Assembly: GCA_017962615.1 (NCBI GenBank)
Contig: JAGCUZ010000028.1
Location: 1 to 64,000, forward strand
Direction of reading: 5' to 3'
Origin: Bacteroidales bacterium
GTDB taxonomy: Bacteria > Bacteroidota > Bacteroidia > Bacteroidales > P3
Length of the DNA stretch: 64,000 nucleotides
This document shows, one piece after another, positions 34,301 through 46,300 of this stretch (positions within the stretch are counted from its first letter, which is position 1; every line of letters starts with the position of its first letter). The notes beneath the pieces were generated by a model that made no database searches, was not told where the DNA came from, and was given only the letters and a program-made list of their open reading frames with translations. A program made the translations under genes and the position numbers.

Positions 34301-37300
34301 CCACGCTGTCGCAGCCTGCGGCATTCACGAGGGTGTCAATAAGCAGGGTGTCGGCCACCGTAGGTACTATGGCGTTGCCCTGGAAATAATAGGGCAGCTC
34401 GTTCTGCAGCTTGTAGGCGGGCTGCGAGCTGGCGCTGGTGTGCAGCACGTGCACGTTCATGTGCAGTATGCTGTCTTCGCCGTTGGCGCCCACTCCGGCA
34501 AAGGTCACCGCGGCTGATGAGTCGCCGTTGAACGTGACGCCGTTCCATACAAGAGGCATGTTGTTCTCGCACACCGAGCTGTCGGCCACGCCCATGCGGT
34601 CGCCTCTTACCACGAGGCTGTACATAATCACGCTGTCGCAGCCTGCGGCATTGGTGGTGACTATGCGAGCCATCGCCATCGGCGAAGAGTATTCGTGACC
34701 CATGTAGGTCCAAGGCAGCTGGTTGATGTTGACGGTGTCGGCCACGGTGTCTCTCGACGTGAAGTTGACCGTGAGCATCAGCGTTGCCGTGCTGTCGCAG
34801 CCATTGGCGCCGGTGAGTACGGCCGTGGCAGTGGTGTTGGCTGTGTAGGTGGTGCCCTGCCATGTATAGCTGTCGCAGGCGGTGTCGCGCATGGTGCCGT
34901 AGGTGCTGTAGCTTACCGTCAGGTTGAGCGTGGCCGCGCTGTCGCAACCGGCGGCATTGACGAGGCGCACGGTGTTGCCGTTGCCATCCACGACGCTATG
35001 CGTGGTGTAGCTGCCTGTCAGCGTGTAGGTGCGTCCGTCGGTCCATGTGTAGCTGTCGCAGGCGGTGACGTTCTCTACGCCTTCGGTGGCATTGTTCACC
35101 GTCAGGTTGAGGTAGAGCGTCGAGTCGCAGCCCTCCGAGTTGACGAGTCTTACAGACTGCACCGACGAGCGGTCGTAGGTGTTGCCGTACCAGGTGTACT
35201 GCTCGCACACTATGGCGCGCTGCACCTCCATGGTGGAGTGGTGCACCACGAGGCGCACGCTTACCACGCTGTCGCAGCCTGCGGCGTTGTACAGCACGTT
35301 GCGCAGATGCGTGGATGAGGTGTATTCAGTGCCTTGCGATGTGTAGCTGTCGCAGACCTCAATAGTGTCGCGGCCTGTGTTGCTGTAGTTGACGGTGAGG
35401 GTGAGGGTGACGACGCTGTCGCAGCCCTCGGCGTTGGTGAAGGTATGGGTGGCATTGGTGCTGGCGGTATAGCTGTCGCCGTGCCATACATAGCTGTCGC
35501 AGGCGGTGGCTACCTCAGAGCCCGTTGACGAATGCGCCACGCTGAGGCTCATCAGCACCACGCTGTCGCAGCCTGCAGCGTTCACGAAGGTGCCGTTGGC
35601 TACTCCCGTGCGGTAGTAGGCCGTGCTGTTCCACAGCACGCTGTCGCAGCCCGCCATAGCGGTCTCGACATACGAGGAGTGGCGCAGGTGCAGGCTCAGC
35701 GTTGCAGTGCTGTCGCAGCCTGCTGCATTGCGCAGCACCGTGGTGAGAATGGTATCGTTGGTGTAGGTGTGTCCAAGCCAGTTGTAGCTGTCGCACACAT
35801 CCACAGCCTCGCTGCTGCCGTTCGAGCTGTTAAGGGTGAGGTTGAGGGTGAAGATCCTGTCGCAGCCTGCGGCGACGCCGTCAATCACCGTGTCGGCGTA
35901 TACGCCGCCCTGGGTGTAGGTGGTGCCGCGCCACACGTACAGGTCGCACTCAGTTGCTTCGGTCTGCTCCACTATGTCGTTGCAGGTGGTCGACCACACT
36001 GCATACAGATCCATGTTGGAGGTGATGGTCATGACGCTTCCGGCGGCATACGCCACTGAGCCTGTCGATGTGGTGGCCCAGCCTTGCAGGTAGCGGTTGT
36101 CGTTGTTGAACACGTCGCTCAGCAGCGTCAGCCTGCTGTCTTGGCAGCCTTCCTGATGCGTCACCTCGTCGGCGAGGTTGTTGGAGTGATAAGTTATGAC
36201 ATAGACGGGCTTGATGGTGAGAGCCAGCGTCACGGTGCTGTCGCAGCCGTTGGCGGCCACGAGAGTTGCACGGCGTGTCGTCGACTGTGTCAGCACTGTG
36301 CCTTGCCACTCGTAGCTGTCGCAGGCCGAAACCGAGTCAACGGTGTTAGCCGACGGTAGCACGGTGATGTTCACCACTGCCACGCTGTCGCAGCCGTTGG
36401 CGGCTGTGAAGGTGCTGGTGGCTACCGTGCTGCTGGTGTAGCTCTCGCCAACCCATACGTACATGTCGCAGGCCTCTACCGAGGTGGTGCTGCCTGTGCT
36501 GTAGGCTATGCTGAGGGTGAGGGTTACGACACTGTCGCAGCCGTTGGCGGCGGTGAGCACCCTGGTAGCGTTGGTGCTACTGGTGTAGCTGGTGCCGCCC
36601 CATACGTAGCTGTCGCAGGCGGTGACGGTGTCGCTGCCCGTGGTGCTGCTATTGATGGTGAGGGTGAGGGTTACGACGCTGTCGCAGCCGTTGGCGGCGG
36701 TGAGGTTGTCGGTGGCTATGGTGCTGCTGGTATAGCTGCTGCCGTGCCAGGTGTAGCTGTCGCACGCCGTGACGGTCTCACTGTTGGTGGTGCTGCTGTT
36801 TATCGTCAGGGTCATTGTCACTACGCTGTCGCAGCCTTCGCTGTTGGTCACCACGCCTGTGGCGCTGCCCGGACGTGTGTAGGTATGGCCCTGCCACACC
36901 AGGCTGTCGCAGCCGCTCAGCGTGCCGTAGCCCGTGGTGCTGTGGCCTATGGTAAGCAGCAGTGTCGCCACGCTGTCGCAGCCTTCGGCGTTGGTCAGGG
37001 TGTCGACAAGTATTGCATCTTCCTGATAGCTGCGGCCGTTCCACACGTAGCTGTCGCAGCCTCTGACACGGCTGCTGCTCGTGCTGCTGTGGCCAAGCGT
37101 CAGGTCGAGGCTGTACACGCGGTCGCAGCCTTCGGCCACGCCGTCGGGCACGGTGTCGTTATAGATGCCGCTCTGCAGGTAGCTGCGGTCACGCCATGTG
37201 TAGCTGTCGCACGCGGTGGCCACGGTCTGCTCGGTCACGCTAACGCAGGCGTTGCTCCACACTGCGTATAGTATCATGTTGCCGTTGGTGGTGATAACCT

Positions 37301-40300
37301 GTCCAAGCGAGTACTCGGGGCTTCCGTTGGCACGGCGGCTCCAACCTATCATGTAGAAGCCGTCGCGGTAGAAGGTGTCGGCTGCCAGAGCCACGGCGTT
37401 GCCACGGCACACGCTCTGCGTGAACGAGGCCGCGCTGGCCGATGCGGCACTGCGGTAGGTTATAACGTCGTTGGCCAGCATGGTGAGCGTCAGCGTCACT
37501 ATGCTGTCGCAGCCTGCCACGGTGGCCAGCGTGTCGCTGTAGGTGCCGGCGGCATCGAGCAGACGGCCGTTCCAGCGCATGGAGTTGCACACGCTCTGCG
37601 TCTCGCTGCTAGTGGTGCTGTGGTTTATAGTGAGATCGAGTGTCACGACACTGTCGCAGCCGTTGGCGGCGGTGAGGGTCGTGTCGGCTACAGTGCTGTT
37701 AGTGTAATTTGTTCCATACCACTCATAGCTGTCGCAGGCTGTGGCTTGCAGGCTCGATGCATAGGAGTGGTTGACGGTGAGGTTGAGTGTCACGACGCTG
37801 TCGCAGCCGTTGGCGGCGGCGAGGGTACGGGTAGCACTGGTGCTACTGGTGTAGGTGGTGCCGCCCCATGCGTAGCTGTCGCAGGCGGTGACTGTCTCAA
37901 GGCCAGTGGTGCTGTTATTGATGGTGAGGTTGAGGGTTACGACGCTGTCGCAGCCGGCGGCGTTAGTAAAGGTTCTGGTGTCGCTGGTGCTGGCGGTATA
38001 ACGTGTGCCTTTCCATATATAGCTGTCGCAAGCCTCGGCGGTCTCGCTGCCAGTGCTGCTGTGGCGCACCTCGAAGTGCAGCGAAGTGACCGAGTCGCAG
38101 CCTGCGGCGTTCACATAGTGGAACACCTCGTCGACCGAGGCATGGTACACCGTGTCGCGCCACACTATGCTGTCGCAGGCTGTACGGGTGTACGAGCCCT
38201 CGCTGCCATAGTGTACCGTGAGGTTGAGCGTCATTATGCTGTCGCAGCCTGCCGCGTTGGTGAGGCGCGATTCATACACGCCGCTCTGGTAATAGGTGGT
38301 GCCGCTCCACACCGTGCTGTCGCACACCGTGTTCGCGTACTCTGCAAACGAGCTGTGGTTCACCGTCAGGCGCAGGGTGTCGACTGTCGAGCAGCCGTTG
38401 GCTGTAATCACGCTCTTCAGGTACTGCCCGCCCGTGGTGTAGGTAGAGCCGTTCCATACATAGCTGTCGCAGGCCGTGGCTATGGTAACGTCGCCTTCGC
38501 CCGAGTAGAGCAGTGTCAGGTGCAGCGTCACCGTGCTGTCGCAGCCCGCAGCGTTCTGTATGGTATGGGTGGCGGTATTGGTGGCTGCCGTGTAGAGCGT
38601 GCCGTACCACACCATGCCGTTGCACACCGTGGCCGACGTGTCGCCGCTGGTGCTGTGGTTCATCGTGAGGTTCAGCGTCACCGTGCTGTCGCAGCCCTCG
38701 CTGGTGGCAAGGGTGGCGCTGTAGGCGCCGGAGGCGGTGTACACCTGTCCCATCCAGTTGTAGCTGTCGCACGCCGTCACAGCGGTCGATGTGCTCGTGG
38801 AGTGGTTCACCGTTAGCGTCAGCGTCACGTTGCTGTCGCATTCTGCGGCGTTGGTCAGGGTTCTGGTGTCGCTGGTGCTGCTGGTGTAGTTGGTGCCCAG
38901 CCATGTGTAGCTGTCGCACGCCGTGACGCTCTCGGCACCGCTGGTGCTGTGTTTCACGGCGAGGTGTACCGTGCGTATGCTGTCGCAGCCACTTACGGTA
39001 CTATAGTAGGCCGTGGTGTCGAGGCTGGTGCTGTAGTAGTTGCCGTTCCACAGTACACTGTCGCAGCCTGTGAGGTTGTCGGAGCCGCGGTAGGTATGAC
39101 CCAGAGCGAGGCGTATGGTGTCGGTCGAGGCGCAGCCTGCGGCATTGGTGTAGCCGTACAGGTGTGTACCGTTGGAGGTGTAGAGCGCGTCGCCCTTCCA
39201 CCGCAAGCTGTCGCACACGCTGCTGTCGTAGGCGGTGTAGGTGCCGTGGTTGATGGTCACCGTCATGGTCACTATGCTGTCGCATCCGGCAGCGGTGCGG
39301 AGCGTGTCGGTGTACGAGCCTGTCGCGGTTATGCGTGCACCGTTCCACAGGTACTGTTCGCAAACCGTAGCTTCCACGCTGTTGTAGGCGGTGTGGTTCA
39401 CCGTCAGGTCGAGCAGCATGATACGGTTGCAGCCGCCGGGCAGCACGCCGTACAGCGTGTCGCTGTACTGTCCCGTGGCGGCGATATGGCGACCGCGCCA
39501 TGTGGTGCTGTCGCAAACGCTCTGCACCGTGGTTTCGACAATGTCAACGCAGTTGCTGCTCCACACGGCATAGAGTGCCATGTTGCTTATCGGCGTTATC
39601 GAGGCTCCGGCGTTGTACTCCACAACACCTATAGGGCTGGTGGCCCAGCCGGTCATGTAGTAGCCTTCGTTGCTGAAGGTGTCGCCGAGCAGCGTTAGCG
39701 GCATGGTGGCGCACACTGTCTGCATGGCCGAGTCGTTGGCGGCGGTGTTGCTGTAGTATGTAACGGTGTATTCAGGACGTATGGTGAGGCGCAGCGTCAC
39801 CGTGCTGTCGCAGCCTGCCGCATTGGTAAGTGTGGCATAGTACACGCCGCTGGCGCTGTAGGTCTGGCCCTGCCATGCGTAGTTGTCGCAGGCGGCGGCG
39901 GTCTCGCTGCCCGAGGTTGAGCGGTTGACGGTCAGCCTCAAGGTGGCGGTGCTGTCGCAGCCGTTGGCGGCAGTCAGCGTGGCCATCGCCGTGGTGTCGG
40001 CGGTGTAGGTGTGCCCCAGCCACGTGTAGCTGTCGCAGGCGGTGGTGAGCTGTGAGCCCGCCGTGGAGTGGTTCAACGTGAGTTGCAGTATCGCCGTGCT
40101 GTCGCATCCGTTGGTGGTGGTAAGCGTGGCGTAGTTCTCCGACGAGTAGGAGCCCGAAGCCGTGAGCAGCTGGCCGAGCCATGTGTAGCTGTCGCAGGCC
40201 GTAGCCGTCACGGTGCTCTCCACGCTGTGTGCCACGTTGAGCGCAAGGGTAGCCACACTGTCGCAGCCTGCCGCATTGCGCAGCGTGGTTGTGTAGTTTC

Positions 40301-43300
40301 CGGTGGCGTTGTAGGTCTGGCCGTGCCATGTGTAGCTGTCGCACACGGTGAGCTGCTGGCTGCCCGACGTGCTCTGACGCACCACGAGGCGCACTTCGGC
40401 CACACTGTCGCATCCGTTCTGCGCCGTGAGCAGCATGCTCTGCGTGGTTGTCGAGTAGAAGGTCCGCTCTTGCCATGTGATGCTGTCGCAGGCGCTGCGC
40501 TCCTCCGAGCCTGTGGTGGCGTAGTTCACCGTAAGTATCAGCCGCAGGGTGCTGTCGCAGCCTGTGGCGTTGCTCAGCACGCGCTCCGCCGTGGTGTCGG
40601 CGGTATAGGTGGCGCCCCGCCATGTGTAGCTGTTGCAGGCGGTGATGCGCTGCTCGGCTATCGAGCTGTGACCTATGGTGAGGTTGAGGGCATAGATGCG
40701 GTTGCAGCCGCCCGGCACGTCGTTGAACACCGTGTCACGGTACACGTCGGTGGCAGTGTAGGTACGGCCGCGCCATACATAACGGTCGCAGGCCGCTGCC
40801 GACGACTGCATCGTGACATCCTGGCACGAGCTGCTCCACACCGCGTAGAGCGTCAGGTTGCCCGTGAGGCGCACCGCGCTGCCAAGGGCGTAGTCGACGG
40901 TGGCTCCGCCGCTCGTGGTGCTCCAGCCTGTCATCACGTAGCCTTCCATGCTGAAGGTGTCGGCAAGCAGGTAGAAGTCGGCTCCCGAGCAGTGGTTTTC
41001 GCGTATCTGCTGGTTGTTGGCGTTGTTGCTGTGGTATGTGATGTTGTATTCGGGCAATATGGTGAGGTAGAGGGTGGCGGTGCTGTCGCATCCGTTGGCG
41101 GCGGTGAGGGCCTGGCTGTAGGTGCCGCTCATGGTGTAGGTGGTACCCATCCATGTGTAGCTGTCGCAGTTGCTCACCGTCTCGCTGCCGCTCTGGCTCT
41201 GGTTGATGGTGAGTTGCAGCGTGGCCACGCTGTCGCAGCCCTCGGCGTTGGTGAGGGTGGTGCTGTAATAGGTACCGCTGGCGGTATAGGTCTGTCCCAT
41301 CCAGTTGTAGCTGTCGCAGGCGCTGCGCAGCAGACCACCAGTCGACGAGTGTTTCACTACGAGTGTCACGCTCACCGTGCTGTCGCATCCTGCGGCGTTG
41401 GTCATGGTCTGCTGCTCGTAGCCCGAGCGGTAGTAGGCCGTGCCGTTCCACACCACGCTGTCGCAGCCTGTGGCGGTGGCCGTGCCGCTGGTGGCGTGGT
41501 CGATGGCCATGGTGAGGGTCACCGTGCTGTCGCAGCCCTCAACGTTGAGGGCGGTGGCGGTGTAGGTGCCGCTGGCGGTATAGGTGGAGCCCATCCAGTG
41601 GTAGCGGTCGCAGGCGCGGTCGCTGATGCTCGTGGCCGACGAGTGGCGCAGGGTGAGGCGCATCGTGGCGGTACTGTCGCACCCTGCCGCGTTGGTCAGC
41701 ACGACGGTGGCCGTGGTCGAGTTGCTGTAGGTGTGTCCCTGCCATGTCAGGCTGTCGCAGGCGGTGAGGCTCTCGCTGCCCTCGCTGCTGTTGTTCACGG
41801 TAAGTGTAAGCAGATACACGCGCGTGCACTGCGTGCGTATGTTCGGGTCGTCCGACGTCCTCACTCCGAAGAGCACCGTGTCGCTGTAGTTGCCGCTGGC
41901 TGTCAGCGTGCGGCTGCGCCACGAGTAGCTGTCGCAGGCCGTGGCGAGGGTGCTGATAACGGTGTCGCGGCACTGCGTGGCCCACACGGCATAGAGCTCC
42001 ATGTCGGCATTGAGGTTGATATAGCTGCCGGCCAGGTAGTCCACGCTGCCGTTGCTGCGCTCGCTCCAGCCGCTGATGTAGTAGCCGTTGCGCACGAAGA
42101 TGTTGTCGGCAATGGTTATAGGCTCTGTCTGGCAGGTGGTGGCACGCTGCTGACGGTCGGTGCCGTCGTTGCTGTAGTAGGTTATCGTGTAGTTGGGCAG
42201 CACTGTCAGTGCAAGGGTGGCGGTGCTGTCGCAGCCGTTGGCGGCGGCGAGGGTGGCGGTGGCCACGGTGTCATGTGTGTAGACGACACCCTGCCACACG
42301 TAACGGTTGCACACCGTGCGGGTCTCGTTGCCGCTCGTCGAGTGCTTGATGGTCAGGTTCAGGGTCACCGTGCTGTCGCATCCTGCCGCGTTGGTGAGCC
42401 TGTAGGTGGGGCTCGCCGTCGATGTGCGGTAGGTCTGGCCGTCTATCCAGCGCAGGCTGTCGCAGGCCGTGGCGCTGTACACGCCGCGGCTACTGGCGTT
42501 GATGGTGAGGTGCAGCGTGGCGGTGCTGTCGCAGCCGTTGGCGGCGGTAAGCGCGGCGGTGTAGTCGCCTGTAGCGGTGCGCGGCGTGCCGTGCCATGTG
42601 TAGCTGTCGCAGGCCGTGAGGCTCTGGCTGCCTGCCGTGCTGTGGTTGATGGTCAGGTAGAGGGTGGCCACGCTGTCGCATCCTGCCGCGTTGGTCAGCG
42701 TCGCCGTGTAGGTGCCGCTGGTGGTGTACGACGGAGCGTCGTTAACGTTCCACACATAGCTGTCGCAGGCTGTCATGCTCTGGCTGCCGGCACTGCTGTG
42801 GTTCACGGCAAGCACCAACGTGGCTATGCTGTCGCATCCTGCCGCGTTGGTGAGGTTCACGGTCACCGTGGTGTCGGCCGTGTAGCGCACGCCGTTCCAG
42901 GTGTAGGCATCGCAGGCGGTGCTGCGTGTGGTGCTGTTGTTCGAGCGGGCTATGGTCAGGTCGATAGTGTATATGCGGTTGCATCCGCCTGCTATCACGC
43001 CGTAAAGGGTGTCGCTGTACACGCCCGTCGAGGTGTAGCTATGGCCGCGCCATGTGTAGCTGTCGCACTCGGTGCGGCTGTCGCGCTCGGTGATGTCGCT
43101 GCAGGTGCTGCTCCACACGGCGTAGAGTGCCATGTTGCCGCCCACCGTCACCTGCTGGCCGAGGCTGTAAGTGGCACTGCCGTTGGCCGTGGTGCTCCAG
43201 CCTGTCATGCTGTAGCCCTCCATGTGGAAGGTGTCGGTGAGGAGGAATATCTGCGAGCCCGAGCAGTAGCTCTGCGCCAGCACTCGGCTCTCGGTGTTGT

Positions 43301-46300
43301 TGCTGTAATAGGTAACGGTGTAGTCGGGCAGTATGGTGAGCGTCAGCGTCGCCGTACTGTCGCATCCTGCCGCGTTAGTCAGGCCCGTGCGGGTGTACGA
43401 GCCGCTCTGGCTGTAGGTGGTGCCGTTCCACTCAGATTGCGTGCAGGCTGTCACCTGCTCGTTGCCCGTGGTGCTGTGACCGAGGCTGAGCAGCAGCGTG
43501 GCGCTGCTGTCGCATCCTGCCGCGTTGGTCAGCGTGATGGTCAGGGTGGTGTCGGTCGTCAGCCGCTGGCCGTTCCATGTGTAGGCGTCGCAGGCTGTGG
43601 CGCGCTGCATGCCCGACGACGAGCGGCGCACCGTGAGCGTCATGGCCACAGTACTGTCGCACCCTGCTGCGTTGGTCAGCGTGTGCGTGGTGGTGAGCGA
43701 CGAGTGGTAGGTGTTGCCGTTCCACACTATGCTGTCGCAGCCCGTGCGGCTGTCGCTGCCGCTGGTGCTGACGTTGACGGTCAGGTGCAGCGTGGCGGTG
43801 CTGTCGCAGCCTTCCGCGTTGGTGAGGCTGCCCGGCGCACTGGTGTAGTCGCCGCTGGCCGTCAGGGTCTGACCCATCCACACGTAGCGGTCGCACGCCG
43901 TGGCGCGTTGCGAGCCTGTCGACGAGTGGTTCACCGTCAGGTACAACGTCGCCGTGCTGTCGCACCCTGCCGCGTTGGTGAGGGTGGCGGTGGCTATGGC
44001 CGACGCCGTGTAGGTGTTGCCCTGCCATGCGTAGCTGTCGCACTGCGTCACGGTCTGTGTGCCTGCCGTTGAGTAGCCAACCGTGAGAGCCAGCTCATAC
44101 ACGCGGCTGCAGGCGTCGGTCAGCACTATGCCGTTGCTGCCGAAGCGCACGGTGTCGCGGTAGGTGTCGGTGGCTGTAAGCGTGCGGCCTCGCCATGCGA
44201 AGCTGTCGCAGGCTGTGGCGCTCTCGTGCAGCAGCGTGTCGCGGCACTGCGTGGCCCATACGGCATAGAGATCCATGTTGCCCGTGGGGGTCAGCGTGGC
44301 TCCCGGCACATGGTCCACATAGCTGTGCAGGTCGCTCTCCGTCCAGCCCTCTATGTAGTGGCCTTCGCGGCTGAACACGGTGTCGAGCACCGTGTGGCTG
44401 TTGCCTGCGCACACCGTCACCAAGCGTGTCTCGTCGGTAGCGTAGTTGCTGTGGTAGGTTATGGTGTAGTTGTCTCTTATGGTGAGCCGCAGGGTCACTA
44501 CGCTGTCGCAGTTGTTGGCGGCTGTCAGGGTGTCTTTATATGTGCCGCTGGTGGTGTAGGTGCGGTTGTTCCAGGTGTAGCTGTCGCAAGCCGTAGCCGT
44601 CTGGCTGCCGCTGGTCGAGCGGTTCACGGTGAGGCGCAGCGTGGCGGTGCTGTCGCATCCGTTGGCGGCTGTCAGCGTGTGCTGTGCCGTCTGCGACGAG
44701 GTGTAGAGCGTGCCGTGCCAACGCAGGCTGTCGCACACCGTCAGCGTCTCGCTGCCGCTGGTAGACAGGTTGATGGTCAGGTGCAGCGTGGCCACGCTGT
44801 CGCAGCCGTTGGCGGCCGTCAGGGTGGTGCTGTAGTCGCCCGTGGCGTTGCGTGTGGTGCCGTACCAGGTGTAGCTGTCGCACGCCGTACGGCTCTCGTC
44901 GCCTGCCGTCGAGCTCTTCACCTGCAGCGTCAGCGCCGTGGTGCTGTCGCAGCCGTCCATGTTGGTCGAGTGCTGCTGCACCGTGGTGGTGGCGTAGTAG
45001 GCGGTGCCTTGCCACAGCACGCTGTCGCAGCCCGCCATCATGCTGGTGCCGCTGTTGCTGTGGTTCACCGTCAGGAGCAGTCGCTTGATGCTGGTGCAGC
45101 CGTTGGCGTCGGTGAAGTTGTGGGTGGCCGAGCTGGTCGAGGCTCTGTAGGTGCGGCCGTACCAGTCGAAGGTGTCGCAGGCCGTCACCGTGGTGTCGTG
45201 GGTGGCGCCGCGGTTTATGGTGAGGTTAAGCTCGTAGTAGTAATGGCAGCGTCCGCTCACGCCTATCGTCATGGTGTCGCGGTAGGTGCCCGAGGCGGTG
45301 AGTTGCTGGCCGTGCCACACCGTGCTGTCGCAGGCGGCGAGGCTCTCGTGTATGGTGCTGTCCTCGCAGGTGCTGCTCCACACGGCGTACAGCACTCTGT
45401 CGCCCGTAAGGGTCAGGCTGGCGCCGGGCAGGTGGTCCACGCCGCCGTTGGCGCTCTCCGACCATCCCTGCAGGAAGTAGTCGTCGCGGTCAAACACCGT
45501 CGAGCTCAGTGTTATGGGCTGCGACGCGCAGGTGCTGTCGTTCGCCGTGGCTATGGGCTCGTAGTTGCTGTTATAGGTCAGGTGGTATTTGGGCAGCACG
45601 GTGAGCGTGAGGGTCAGCGTGCTGTCGCAGCCATACCGGTTGGTGGTGCTGTAGGTGTAGCTGCCGCTGGTGCTGCGGTATACGCCGTGCCATGTCATGC
45701 CATCGCACACCTCGGCGGCGGTGTCGCCACCGTTCGAGCGGTTGATGACGAGGTACAAGGTGTCGACGCTGGCGCATCCCTCGCCGTTCACGTAGTTGCG
45801 GGTCACGCTGGTGCTGCTGGTGTAGGTGGTGCCGTGCCACTCGTAGCTGTCGCAGGCCGTATGGCTCTCGCTGCCGTAGGTGGAGTGGTTGATGGTCAGG
45901 TGCAGCGTGTCGGTGCTCGGGCAGCCGTTGGCGGCGGTGTAGCTCCTCGTGGCCGTGGTGCTGCTGGTGTAGCTGGTGCCGTACCAGGTGTAGCTGTCGC
46001 AGGCCGTCAGCGTGGTGCTGTTGTAGGTGCCTTCGTTAACCGTGAGGGTCAGCGTCACTATGCTGTCGGCGCCTGTGGCGGCCGTCAGGGTGTCGGTGTA
46101 GTTGCCCGCCTCGCTTATGGTGTAGCGGTTCCACACCATGGGCAGCGCCGTGGCGCACACGGTCTCCTGTAATGTTACACGCACGTTCCTATATACGACT
46201 ATGCGCAGTTGATGCGTGCTGTCGCAGCCGTTGGCGCCTATGGCGTGCAGGCTTATTGTGGTGTCGTTGCCCGTGGGGTTGTAGCTGGTGCCGTAGTAGT

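Noticed and set aside
31764..34517. 917-codon plus-strand frame opposite the 3' part of the giant gene
   Set aside because: Antisense echo of the array with no recognisable product.
40068..44072. 1,334-codon plus-strand frame opposite the giant gene
   Set aside because: It is the complement of the repeat array; its protein is a low-complexity echo (AVASCRVG, HAVAAVGG) of the coding strand's codon pattern and has no start context or domain.
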